From Cytophagales bacterium (GTDB lineage Bacteria; Bacteroidota; Bacteroidia; Cytophagales; Cyclobacteriaceae), in contig WGNT01000075.1 in assembly GCA_016124425.1 (NCBI GenBank), forward strand, positions 1-54,146: a stretch of 54,146 nucleotides of DNA, written 5' to 3'. The notes beneath the pieces are model-generated. The model saw only the letters and a program-made list of their open reading frames with translations, did not search any database and had not been told where the DNA came from. The translations under genes and the position numbers were made by a program. Positions 27,587 through 36,982 of the stretch are shown piece after piece. Numbering within the stretch: position 1 is the stretch's first letter; the number at the start of each line of letters is the position of its first letter.

Positions 27587-29767
27587 ATGAAACAGTTTTG
27601 GGTATTTTGCCTGTGCTTTATGGGTATGGTGCAAACGATATATTCGCAGGAACTTCAACTAATCGTCAGAGACAGTCACACCAAAAAGCCAATTGAAGGC
27701 GTCGCTGCGCTCAACCCGGAGAGTGGTAAAGGAGCCGTTTCTGATAAAAATGGATTGATAATCTTTTCAAATCCATCAGATGGAACATTCAGGTTGATCT
27801 TACAAATGATAGGATTTGAAACAAAGGAAACAAACATACGCTGGCCGGTGGATGCCGGAGATATTCCGCTGGAAATTTTCCTTGAAGAATCCCATGATGA
27901 AATGGAGACCGTTACGATTTCGTCTACAAGGAGTTCCCGATCTATAGAGGACACCCCCACTAGGGTAGAATTTATATCCGGCGAGGAACTCGATGAAAAA
28001 GTAAACATGAAGCCTGGCGACATCCGTATGCTTCTAAGTGAGAGTACCGGTATTCAGGTTCAGGTCACCTCTCCAACCTCAGCAAATGCCAATATCAGAA
28101 TACAGGGTCTTGACGGAAGGTATACACAGATTCTAAAAGACGGATTTCCGCTGTATTCGGGAGCGGCAAGCGGGTTGGGTTTACTGCAGATCCCTCCACT
28201 AGACCTGCAACAAGTAGAGTTGATCAAGGGATCAGCCTCCACTTTGTACGGTGGAGGTGCTATTGCAGGGCTGGTGAATTTGATCTCCAAACGCCCTGCT
28301 GAAGACGGTGAGCTAGGCGTTGTACTTAATGCAACAAATGCCGGAGGATTTGATGCTTCAGGCTTTTATAGAAAGCGGAACAGCCTTGTCGGTACCACAC
28401 TCTTTGCTGCCTATAATACCACTGCTCCGTATGATCCTGCCGATATAGGATTGAGTGCTATTCCCAAGGTGGACCGTTTTACGTTTAACCCAAAGCTGTT
28501 TCTCTACCCTACCGAGGCTACCGATTTGGAATTCGGGGTAAACCTATCGGTTGAGGACAGGCTGGGAGGTAACATGAAGTATCTGCGTGGAAGCAGGGAG
28601 AATCCGCAGGCCTTCTTCGAAAGCAACGAAAGTCTGCGAGTAAGCACGCAATTCAGCGGAAACCATGAATTTGATGAAGGAAGAAGGCTGCAGATCAAAA
28701 ACAGCTATAACCGATTTGACCGCAAGTTGGGGACCGAAAGCTATGCGTTTAATGCGGTACAACGGAGTACGTTTTCGGAGATAAACTATCAGGTAGATGG
28801 CGAAAGCTCGGATTGGGTAGTCGGCGGGAACAGCTGGACTGAGGTATTTGAAGAAGAACAACTGGGAAGTTTTCCCGTAAGGGATTACCAAATGAACACC
28901 TTTGGGTTGTTCCTGCAAAACACTACCAACCTCAATCAACAATGGGTACTGGAGTCTGGTATCAGAACGGATTATGTCGTTGATTATGGCTGGGCGGTGT
29001 TGCCGAGGCTGGCACTTATGTACAGACCATCTGTTTCATTTAGTTCCCGCCTCGGCGGAGGCATGGGCTACAAAGCACCCACAATCTTTACCGAGGAAAG
29101 TGAACGGATTCAATATAGGAATGTCCACCCGATTAATCCAAGTGTTAACATCCTTGAAAAAAGTTATGGACTCAATTGGGATTTGAACTACAGGCAGGCC
29201 CTGCTTGACGAGCAACTGTTCCTTAGCGTGAACCATCTTTTCTTCTACACCTACATTCAGGACCCACTGTTTTTAGAGCCATTGGGCAGTACAGCGTACA
29301 GGTTTATCAATATTAACGGATTCAGGGACACAAGAGGAACCGAAACCAATATAAAATGGGAGTTTCGGGACTTTAAGTGGTTTATGGGCTACACCTACAC
29401 CCACGCGAAGATCAGTTCCGGAGGGGCCGTTAGGGATAATCCACTCACGCCAAAACACCGAATCAACTCAGTCCTTTTCTATGAGGTACACGAAGAGTGG
29501 AAGATCGGCTGGGAGTCCTATTACTTTGGCGAGCAAAGGCTTAGTGATGGAACGGTAGGCCAACCATATTGGATCATGGGGTTTATGGCCGAAAAAATTT
29601 GGGAGAAATTTTCAGTCTTTATAAATTTTGAAAACTTCCTTGATGCCCGGCAAACCCGATTTGATTCGATTTTCACAGGAAGTATAGATAATCCAACCTT
29701 CAGAGAAATCTATGCCCCCTTAGACGGATTTGTGATCAACGGAGGGGTAAAGTTACGTTTGAACTAA
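27587..29767 (+). CDS. TonB-dependent receptor, possibly metal related
   Basis: A 726-residue receptor: signal peptide (1-21), carboxypeptidase-regulatory-like domain (about 23-100, LIVRDSHTKKPIEGVAALNP), plug (about 110-220, with RIQGLDGRYTQILKDGFPLY and LIKGSASTLYGGGAIAGLVN) and a barrel ending GGVKLRLN. The plug-barrel style is closer to siderophore/cobalamin-type receptors than to SusC. The Cys/His-rich small protein just upstream hints at a metal ligand; no riboswitch was seen in the leader. A strong terminator follows. Confidence 0.85.
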   Translation: MKQFWVFCLCFMGMVQTIYSQELQLIVRDSHTKKPIEGVAALNPESGKGAVSDKNGLIIFSNPSDGTFRLILQMIGFETKETNIRWPVDAGDIPLEIFLEESHDEMETVTISSTRSSRSIEDTPTRVEFISGEELDEKVNMKPGDIRMLLSESTGIQVQVTSPTSANANIRIQGLDGRYTQILKDGFPLYSGAASGLGLLQIPPLDLQQVELIKGSASTLYGGGAIAGLVNLISKRPAEDGELGVVLNATNAGGFDASGFYRKRNSLVGTTLFAAYNTTAPYDPADIGLSAIPKVDRFTFNPKLFLYPTEATDLEFGVNLSVEDRLGGNMKYLRGSRENPQAFFESNESLRVSTQFSGNHEFDEGRRLQIKNSYNRFDRKLGTESYAFNAVQRSTFSEINYQVDGESSDWVVGGNSWTEVFEEEQLGSFPVRDYQMNTFGLFLQNTTNLNQQWVLESGIRTDYVVDYGWAVLPRLALMYRPSVSFSSRLGGGMGYKAPTIFTEESERIQYRNVHPINPSVNILEKSYGLNWDLNYRQALLDEQLFLSVNHLFFYTYIQDPLFLEPLGSTAYRFININGFRDTRGTETNIKWEFRDFKWFMGYTYTHAKISSGGAVRDNPLTPKHRINSVLFYEVHEEWKIGWESYYFGEQRLSDGTVGQPYWIMGFMAEKIWEKFSVFINFENFLDARQTRFDSIFTGSIDNPTFREIYAPLDGFVINGGVKLRLN

Positions 29768-29773
29768 CAACAC

Positions 29774-29817
29774 GGCACCTACTTTTTTTGTTTCCCGGAA
29801 CGAGTAGGTGCCTTTTT
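29774..29817 (+). terminator. Intrinsic terminator after the second receptor
   Basis: A 10-bp perfect stem (GGCACCTACT / AGTAGGTGCC) with a 19-base loop is followed by five T residues, starting six bases after the receptor stop codon. Confidence 0.85.
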
Positions 29818-30020
29818 CTTGAGTTTGGCAATGACGATATTGTATCTGCCGATTTGCTGAGATTTCATTTTCAAAGAAGCCTCAAAGGTAGATTATATTC
29901 CAGAAAGTAGGCCTTATAGCGTTACATGCCTTCCCTGATATGCTATGACTTTCGGTTTACCTCTTACGATTTAAACAAAATCTTTATTTTTTTCTTTATC
30001 TAAAATCACCGCCTTTAGGT

Positions 30021-30581
30021 ATGACTAAGAGATATGAGAAATTGATAATTAATCGCTTAATAGACGAAAAATCCTTAAAAGTGATTTTTGATACCCACTT
30101 CGACTCCGTCTACAAGCGAGTAGTTGCTATGATAAACAATCCACTGGAAGCTGAAGAGATCACGCAGGATATTTTTGTGGCTATCTGGAATCGTCGGGAA
30201 AAACTGAAGGAAATAGAAAATTGGGAAGCTTACCTAATTAAAGCCGCCACGTTTAAATCAATTGACCATATAAGGAAAAGAAAGCATTCACCTAAACTTT
30301 CCAGTGAGGCCGCGTTTATTGATATGGCCGCTGATGAAACGGATCATGTGGAGGAAGACGCACTGTTGGAGAAACTGAAAGATCAAATTGATTTGCTACC
30401 TGAGCGCTGTCAAATAGCATTCAAACTCAGCCGCTATGAACAGTTGAGCTATGCCGATATCGCAAAAACGCTTGATATCAGCCCAAAAACGGTAGAAAAC
30501 CAAATTGGAAAAGCCCTCAAAATTTTAAGAAAAAACCTCCTTCCACAATTATTTTTCGGATTGCTCCAATTTTTTCATTAG
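30021..30581 (+). CDS. ECF sigma factor (FecI-like, Bacteroidota type)
   Basis: A 186-residue ECF sigma-70 factor with region 2 (about 22-90: DTHFDSVYKRVVAMINN, EAEEITQDIFVAIWNRRE) and region 4 (about 125-175: LPERCQIAFKLSRYEQLSYA, DIAKTLDISPKTVENQIGKA). It is followed by FecR, an STN-containing receptor and a DUF4249 protein, the standard cell-surface signalling order. It should activate the downstream receptor operon when the receptor senses its ligand. A degenerate copy of its promoter and start lies at about 36560. Confidence 0.92.
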   Translation: MTKRYEKLIINRLIDEKSLKVIFDTHFDSVYKRVVAMINNPLEAEEITQDIFVAIWNRREKLKEIENWEAYLIKAATFKSIDHIRKRKHSPKLSSEAAFIDMAADETDHVEEDALLEKLKDQIDLLPERCQIAFKLSRYEQLSYADIAKTLDISPKTVENQIGKALKILRKNLLPQLFFGLLQFFH

Positions 30582-30633
30582 CAAGATAGGGGTTTCGTAG
30601 CGTTTCCTCGACTTACAAGAAAAGAGGAAAACA

Positions 30634-31602
30634 ATGGAACCAACAGACGAACAACTGGCAAGATGGCTTGAGCAACCTGATCCCGCGGACTTGCAAGAAT
30701 TGAAGGCATGGCTGGACAAGAGTCCCGAGAATCGTCAAAAATGGGAAAGCTACCAACTGCTATGGAAAAGCGCTTCACGGTTGGCTTCCAAAACTCCATC
30801 GCCTGACAGGGAAAGGATTTGGTCAGAAATTGAAACAAAAATCGGGGAGAAGAAGACCTATACAATTCCTGGCTTTTTCAGATATGCGGCTGCAGCAGCG
30901 GTCATTTTGATGATTTCTGTATCCGTTTGGTTTTCGATTTCATCCAAGCAGGAACATTTCATCGCTGGAAACGGCCCCATGGAGATCTGGCTTGTAGACA
31001 GTTCCCGCGTGGTCTTGAAAGAGGGGGCTGAATTGAAAGTTTCGAAGGACTATTTGGTAGAGGAGCGAACGGTCTTTTTGGAAGGAGACGCATTTTTTGA
31101 AGTAAAAAGAAATGAGCAAAAGCCATTTTTGGTCCAAACCGAATCCCATTTTGTCAACGTATTGGGGACATCCTTTCTGGTTCAGTCGGCCAAACGGAAC
31201 GAAGCTACCGTCTCTGTTTTCTCCGGAAAAGTTGAATTTGGAATCCCTTCAGGTCAAAGCAGTATACTGACAAAGGACATGTCACTGACCATTTCGGGCG
31301 ATCAGTTCATAGAAAAGAAAAAAAGCGCCAATGCCCTTGCTTGGTGGACAGGTGAACTGAAGTATGACAATGCGCCATTGTCTCAGTTTGTCGCCGACAT
31401 GCAGTATAACTTTGGGATAGAGGTAAAGGTGTCGGCTACTTCTTTGTTGGGCTGTGGACTCACGGCCAAGTTTGAAGGACTGACTGCCGATGAGATGGTG
31501 CAGGCTGTAGCCATGACCTTTGGAAGCGAACTGCAGCAATCCTCCAAATCAAGTGTGGTAATGCAAGGTGGAAATTGTGAACAGGGAGGTGCATCATGGT
31601 AA
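30634..31602 (+). CDS. FecR family anti-sigma factor
   Basis: A 322-residue inner-membrane protein. A short cytoplasmic part (1-82) should hold the sigma factor, one membrane helix lies at about 83-102 (YAAAAAVILMISVSVWFSI), and the periplasmic part has the FecR domain (about 108-200, FLEGDAFFEVKRNEQKPFLV, VLGTSFLV) and a DUF4974-like C-terminal domain (about 245-315). It starts 52 bases after the sigma gene and overlaps the receptor start by 7 bases. Confidence 0.9.
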   Translation: MEPTDEQLARWLEQPDPADLQELKAWLDKSPENRQKWESYQLLWKSASRLASKTPSPDRERIWSEIETKIGEKKTYTIPGFFRYAAAAAVILMISVSVWFSISSKQEHFIAGNGPMEIWLVDSSRVVLKEGAELKVSKDYLVEERTVFLEGDAFFEVKRNEQKPFLVQTESHFVNVLGTSFLVQSAKRNEATVSVFSGKVEFGIPSGQSSILTKDMSLTISGDQFIEKKKSANALAWWTGELKYDNAPLSQFVADMQYNFGIEVKVSATSLLGCGLTAKFEGLTADEMVQAVAMTFGSELQQSSKSSVVMQGGNCEQGGASW

Positions 31603-34210
31603 GGTTGATTTTGATTTTCGCGCTCTGTTTTCTGTCTTATTGGGCCAAGGCTCAGGAACGGATAAGTTTGAATGGAACCTATTCCCCCGAGCAACTAATA
31701 GAAAGTATTGAGCAGCAAACTCCTTTTCGGTTTGTTTACCAAAGCCAAATCCTCCCAAAGGAAAAGGTCGTTTCCTTAAGTTTAGAGCAGGCTGAGCTTG
31801 AAGAAATTCTGACTTTTTGGACAGCTGCTCTGCAATTGGAATATAAGATTCAGGGCAATCTGATCTTATTGTCACCTGCTGCACCCTCAAGAAGAATCCT
31901 CAGCGGCTATGTGACCAATCAGGGTGACGGAGAAAAGCTCATCGGTGCCAACATTCAGGTCTGGGGTACAGGAATTGGAATTACTACCAATGAATATCGG
32001 TACTTCGCATTAGCCATTCCACAGGGCAACTACACGATAAAGATTTCTTATGTGGATTTTCAGACCCTGACTGAGGAGGTTGCTTTATCCCAAGACGTCG
32101 CACGGAATTTCCAGCTCCAATTTGCCAATGTGCTATTGGACGAGGTATCCGTAGTCTCGGTGGAAGACAAGGTGGAGGAAATTCAGATGAGTACCTTCAA
32201 GGTAAATATGGCCTTGGTCCGAAAGCTGCCTGCAATCGGCGGAGAGGTCGACCCGCTGCGGATTCTTCAACTGCTTCCGGGCGTGCAGTTTGGTACCGAA
32301 GGCACATCGGGATTCAATGTACGTGGCGGTTCTCAGGATCAAAATCTGATCCTCCTGGACGGAGTACCCATGTACAATGTCTCCCATCTTTTTGGCTTTC
32401 TCTCGGTCTTCAATGCTGACGCAATCCAGAATATGGACTTGACCAAAGGAGCTTTTCCGGCTCGCTACGGAGGAAGGCTTTCCTCCGTCTTGGACATCAG
32501 CATGAAAGAAGGTAGTAAGGAAAAGATCTCGGGAAATGTAGGACTCAGCACCTTTGCCTCCAAGTTCTTTTTGGAAGGACCGATGGCAGGAGAGAAAATG
32601 ACCTTTATGTTTTCAGCCCGGAGAAGCTTTTTGGATCCCATTTTGGTTCCTGTTACCAGAAGGCAAAAAATGGAAAATGGTGCCGACGGAGGCCAAAGCA
32701 ATTATTCCTTCTACGATGTCAATGCCAAGGTTAACTATACTTTTTCTGCCAAGGATCGGATCTACCTGAGCATTTATCAGGGAAATGACCGCTATAATGA
32801 CAATACGCTAAGAATAAGCTCCTTCGGAAACTCCACGGTAGAAAGTGAACAAGATGTCAAACTTGGATGGGGCAATCAGGTGGCCTCTTTGCGATGGAAC
32901 CACGTCTTTCAGCCAACCCTGTTTTCCAGTGTCAATCTTTTTACAAGCAGGTATCAGTTGACTAGCGTTTCGGATAATTATGTAGAAATCAGATCGGGGA
33001 GCGAGAGGATATTTAGTGAGGACTTTTCGGACCAACAGTCCTCTATCCGGGATTATGGCGGGAAAATCGATTTCAGCTATTTCCCAAACCCAACTCACTT
33101 TGTGAAATTTGGCGGACTTTTACTCAGACACCGATTTGTAAACCAATTTCAGTCCAACTTCTCCATCACTCGCAACAACCAACGGGAGGATGATTCTTCC
33201 AGCTTAAGGGAAGAAAATAATGCATGGGAAGGGTTTGTTTTTGTGGAGGACGAGATTTCGATCAACCGACAGTTGGGCGTAAATGTCGGTATCCATGCGA
33301 GTAATTTTTGGTCGGGTGGGGTAAGTTATCCTTCCATTCAGCCTAGAGCTTCTTTAAGATGGGCAATCAATTCGTCAAACGCCATCAAAGGAGGGTATGC
33401 AAAAATGACCCAATACCCCCATCTGCTGACCAACAGCGGCATTGGGCTGCCAACGGACCTTTGGCTGGGTTCCAGCCCGGAGATAGGCCCACAAAATGCA
33501 AATCAGTGGTCTTTAGGGTATACCAAAACGTTTTCCAGAGGGGTTGATTTTACGGTAGAAGGCTTCCATAAGAAATTGGAAGGCCTGTTGGATTTCAAAG
33601 ATGGGGTAACATTTTTTCTGAATACGGGAAGTACCAGTGAGAAGGTGACCACAGGAGATGGATTAGCCAAAGGGGTGGAAATGATGCTTCAAAACAGTTG
33701 GGGAAAACTCAGGGTTGGTTATCGTATACTTGGTCTATATCGGACCGGATTTTCCAAGAAATAAATAACGGGGAACCGTTCCCATTCATTTTCGACAGAA
33801 GACACGATTTTTCAGTTTTGATCAATCAGCAAGTTAGTAAACGATGGAATCTCAGTGCCACTTGGATTTACCTGACAGGAAGGGCGGTGACATTACCCGT
33901 ATCGACCTTTGTTGAAAACGTAGTGATCCCGGGCGATAGGATAGGAAATAATGCAGATCTCATTGAGTACAGTGCCCGAAATGCCTACCGCTTCAAGCCC
34001 TATCACCGATTGGATGTTTCTGCCAATTACGAAAAAACAACCGCCTGGGGAGGGCACCGCTTTTCAGTCAGTGTGTATAATCTATATAACCGACAAAACA
34101 CCTTCTTCCTATCCCAAGATCCTGGAGCCGCAGCTGACGGATCCATTCAACTCATAGACAATCCCTTATTTCCACTTATCCCCGGTTTTTCTTATGGAAT
34201 ATTCTTCTAA
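31596..34210 (+). pseudogene. STN-domain TonB-dependent receptor with a frameshift
   Basis: A signal-transducing receptor of about 871 residues split by a frameshift. Domains: signal peptide (1-19), secretin/TonB short N-terminal (STN) domain (about 25-95), carboxypeptidase-regulatory-like domain (about 103-185), plug (about 210-310, GFNVRGGSQDQNLILLDGVP) and barrel. The first frame runs to 33764, but its last 22 codons are spurious. The true frame resumes near 33695 (QLGKTQGWLSYTWSISD) and runs to 34210. Adding one A to the AAAA at 33691-33694 restores a continuous MLQKQLGKTQGW. This is a homopolymer, so either a sequencing error or a real or phase-variable break. Confidence 0.75.
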
Positions 34211-35162
34211 TGTCATCCGAAATTTAGCAGCGCTTGGGTTGCTTTATGCGACCAGTTCCTGCCTGTTTGAGTCTCCTTCCCCAATTGAAATCATTGATTC
34301 CCAAAAGCAATTGGTAGTCAATGGTCATATCAGCCCCGATGTACCATTGTTGATTTCCGTGACCAATAACATCCCATTTACCACTGCTATGTTTGCCTTG
34401 CAGAATATTCCGGATGCAAAAGTAGAACTTTGGGAAGGTGCCCAGAAGTTGGAGGAGGGTACGTTCCAACCTTCAGTAACTGTCACTGTGGGCTTGCCTG
34501 AAATTGAAAAAAAGTTTCCAAATCATTTTGCTTACAGGGCCTTTTTTGCATTTGAGTCCGTGCCTGAGGCAGGTAAATCGTATTCGCTCAAAGTCAATGC
34601 TTCCGGATATCCTTCTGTGGAAACCACGGATCGGGTCCCTGAGAATGCAGCAGAGGCACCCACATTCCGAATCCTATCCATCAACAGGGCCAATGGCCTA
34701 ATCGCTGTAGAAGTGGATTTAGAGCTTTTGGATGAAAAAAATTACTTCCATTTGCTGTTTTTTGTCAGGACAAACGGATTTAATGACGTTGAACAAGTCA
34801 AGGTGGTGTTGGACAACGAAGGATTGTTAAATGTTGATAATAATGGCGTGGCCTTCGAAGGAGGACTAAATTCAGGGATTATGTATAATCCCAACGTCTT
34901 TGGATCAAAAAGCAACAAGCGAATCATCGAGTTGGAATATTTATCGGTTATTTTCTTCCCCGAGATTCAATATGAACTAAGTGCAGAAATACGGACCATC
35001 AGCAAAAGCTACTATGACTATTATGTGGCTGTAATCCAGCAAAGATATTATGGTGACTACCCTTTTGTTACTTCAATTTTGATTCCTAACAATGTGCATG
35101 GTGGCTTGGGTAACTTCTCCGCCTTCACATCCCGAAAATCAGGATGGGTAGATTTGAAATAA
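34194..35162 (+). CDS. DUF4249 family lipoprotein
   Basis: A 322-residue protein with a lipoprotein-type signal (LYATSSC, lipid Cys near residue 23) and the DUF4249 pattern (QLVVNGHISPDVPLLISVTN near residue 38; AKVELWEG; SYSLKVNASGYPSVETTDRV). DUF4249 proteins follow STN receptors in Bacteroidota sigma/anti-sigma loci and probably assist the receptor at the cell surface. It overlaps the receptor's 3' end by 17 bases. The start at 34194 is supported by the signal peptide. Confidence 0.85.
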   Translation: MEYSSNVIRNLAALGLLYATSSCLFESPSPIEIIDSQKQLVVNGHISPDVPLLISVTNNIPFTTAMFALQNIPDAKVELWEGAQKLEEGTFQPSVTVTVGLPEIEKKFPNHFAYRAFFAFESVPEAGKSYSLKVNASGYPSVETTDRVPENAAEAPTFRILSINRANGLIAVEVDLELLDEKNYFHLLFFVRTNGFNDVEQVKVVLDNEGLLNVDNNGVAFEGGLNSGIMYNPNVFGSKSNKRIIELEYLSVIFFPEIQYELSAEIRTISKSYYDYYVAVIQQRYYGDYPFVTSILIPNNVHGGLGNFSAFTSRKSGWVDLK

Positions 35163-35190
35163 CTTTATAGACGGATGCATGTGAAAAAAG

Positions 35191-35237
35191 AGGCCTGAAA
35201 TTTAGATTATAATCTAAAAATTAGGCCTAAAATTTAG
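35191..35237. repeat. Left 38-bp palindrome flanking the ATPase gene
   Basis: An imperfect palindrome at 35191-35228 (arms AGGCCTGAAATTTAGATTA / TAATCTAAAAATTAGGCCT) overlaps a third half-site, AGGCCTAAAATTTAG, at 35223-35237. It matches the right-hand palindrome at 36464-36501 at 34 of 38 positions. The sequence lies between the DUF4249 stop and the end of the minus-strand ATPase gene. Confidence 0.85.
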
Positions 35238-35272
35238 AAATGGGTTTATTCACAAACTCTTATGAGAAAATT

Positions 35273-36409
35273 TTACTCCAATCCTAAAAAAGACTCAAAA
35301 TTTGCTTTGGAAATCACGGTAGCACTGTTAACGGGATATGTCTGTAAAAAGGACGATGGAAATCGAGTTTTCTGTTCTTTCCATTTGAATTCAAAGGCAT
35401 GTAAAGTACCATCCACCTCCTCTAGGTAATCAATTTCTGCCTTATCGTGTGTCCTCCAGTAGTATGAATTTACAAATCTTTGCTCGTAGTGGTTGAACTT
35501 TATGCGTTCTGCCGTGAGAAAGTTTTCCCAAAGTGCACCTTTGTCTAAACGCATATCCGGCATAGCAAAATTACTCATCAATACATTTCTGATACCATTG
35601 TCATAGAAGTAATACTTTTTACCCTTTTTGATTTCATTCCTCAAGTTTCTGCTAAATGCAGGGAGTTTAAAAATCACAAACGCTTTTTCAAGCATATCAA
35701 GGTATTTTTCGACCGTTGCAGTATCTATATTCCCAACTGTTTGGGCAAGTTCGTGGTAGCTAACTTCACTGCCAACCTGAAAAGCAAGTGCTTTAAGCAA
35801 CTTTTCTAGGTGGCTTGGTTTGCGGATGTTTTCAACTTTTAAGACATCTTTATACAAGTAACTTTGGGCAATCTCTATGAGTACTTCTTTTTCTTTCCCT
35901 GGATTACTTATCACTTCAGGGTACGTGCCAAATACAAGCCTTGTGTCCAGAAGCCTTCTACTTTCTAAAAGGGAGGTGTTTTGCACAAGTTCATGATAGC
36001 TGACAGGAAAAAGCTGATAGGTCTTCTTTCTTCCTGTTAATGGTTCCGCTGTTTTGTTTTGTAATTCAAATGACGAGGAACCAGTTGCGATTACTTGAAT
36101 CGTTGATTTGCTATCAAAAATTAGTTTTAGCTTTTTACCGATATCGTCAATCTGTTGTGCTTCATCAATGATGACCAGTTTATTGTTTGGCCCCATCAAG
36201 TTGATCAATTGCGAGCTTGTAGTGGCAGTGTTGAAGGCATCCAAAATATCAGCCTCATCTGCATTTAGCCAAGAAGTTGGAACATTTAATTTACTAACCA
36301 AAGTTTCCAATAATGTTGTTTTCCCAACCTGTCTGGCACCAAAAAGTAAAATCACCTTTCCTTCAAAGCAATTTTTTTGAATCCGTTGTAAAAGCTCTCG
36401 ATTTAGCAT
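35273..36409 (-). CDS. AAA ATPase with DUF4143 domain
   Basis: A 378-residue protein. The N-terminal AAA domain has Walker A GARQVGKTT (residues 24-32) and Walker B KLVIIDEAQQ (near 75). The C-terminal DUF4143 domain belongs to the PD-(D/E)XK superfamily and shows a candidate site: Asp327 (AEIDYL) and Glu340-Phe-Lys342 (FEFKWK). Such proteins are abundant and scattered in Bacteroidota and archaea, and their role is unknown. The gene is alone on the minus strand and is bracketed by two nearly identical 38-bp palindromes, which suggests that it arrived as a unit. Confidence 0.88.
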   Translation of the reverse strand: MLNRELLQRIQKNCFEGKVILLFGARQVGKTTLLETLVSKLNVPTSWLNADEADILDAFNTATTSSQLINLMGPNNKLVIIDEAQQIDDIGKKLKLIFDSKSTIQVIATGSSSFELQNKTAEPLTGRKKTYQLFPVSYHELVQNTSLLESRRLLDTRLVFGTYPEVISNPGKEKEVLIEIAQSYLYKDVLKVENIRKPSHLEKLLKALAFQVGSEVSYHELAQTVGNIDTATVEKYLDMLEKAFVIFKLPAFSRNLRNEIKKGKKYYFYDNGIRNVLMSNFAMPDMRLDKGALWENFLTAERIKFNHYEQRFVNSYYWRTHDKAEIDYLEEVDGTLHAFEFKWKEQKTRFPSSFLQTYPVNSATVISKANFESFLGLE

Positions 36410-36463
36410 GATTACATGTATGATGCTACAAATTTACAAAAAATTCGATCTAATCGAAAAAAT

Positions 36464-36501
36464 AGGCCTAATATTTAGATTATAATCTAAATATTAGGCT
36501 T
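36464..36501. repeat. Right 38-bp palindrome flanking the ATPase gene
   Basis: This contains a perfect 34-bp palindrome at 36466-36499 (arm GCCTAATATTTAGATTA and its complement). Compared with the left copy only positions 7, 9, 29 and 37 differ. It lies 55 bases upstream of the ATPase start codon, where it could also serve as an operator. Confidence 0.87.
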
Positions 36502-36557
36502 TGCTGTTTCATGATCCAGCCGTCACCGTGGTTGGGACTATGGGTTGCCCATTAAAG

Positions 36558-36860
36558 TTAAAACAAAATCTTCCCTTTTTTCTTTCTCTATAATCACCGA
36601 CTTTAGGTATGACTAAGAGATATAGAAAAATTATCAATTGCTTGAATAAATAAAAATCCTTAAAAATTATTTTTGACACCGGCTTTGACACCGTCATGTT
36701 GATGTGGATAACTGCAATGACGCTGAGATTGCCCATATCCGGGAATAAGTAGGAAACAGGGGTATTTCAATCTCAGCACTTCGTTATTTTCCGAATCGGC
36801 TTGATGCTGATCAGGAAAAAAGTGATGTGAGGCAGTTTTTGAAATAAAATAAACTGGGTA
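36558..36860 (+). pseudogene. Degenerate second copy of the ECF sigma gene start and promoter
   Basis: From about 36558 the sequence parallels 29971 onwards: TTAAAACAAAATCTT, TAATCACCGACTTTAGGTAT, GACTAAGAGATAT and TCCTTAAAAATTATTTTTGA all have close counterparts around the ECF gene at 30021. The copy translates as MTKRYRKIINCLNK then a stop, with KSLKIIFDTGFDTV continuing and NDAEIAHIRE in a shifted frame. Stops and frameshifts accumulate after that. It is a duplicated and decayed sigma-factor gene with its upstream region still recognisable. No other supported gene lies in the 573 bases between the ATPase and the next sigma gene. Confidence 0.75.
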
Positions 36861-36982
36861 TGGTCTATTGACGACCTTATATTTGGGATAAGAGAATTTA
36901 ATCAACGTTTTTTAGGCTTTTAGTCATTTAGATATTATTTTTAAATTTATGATTTCTTCAATAGATAAAATTAATTCAATTC

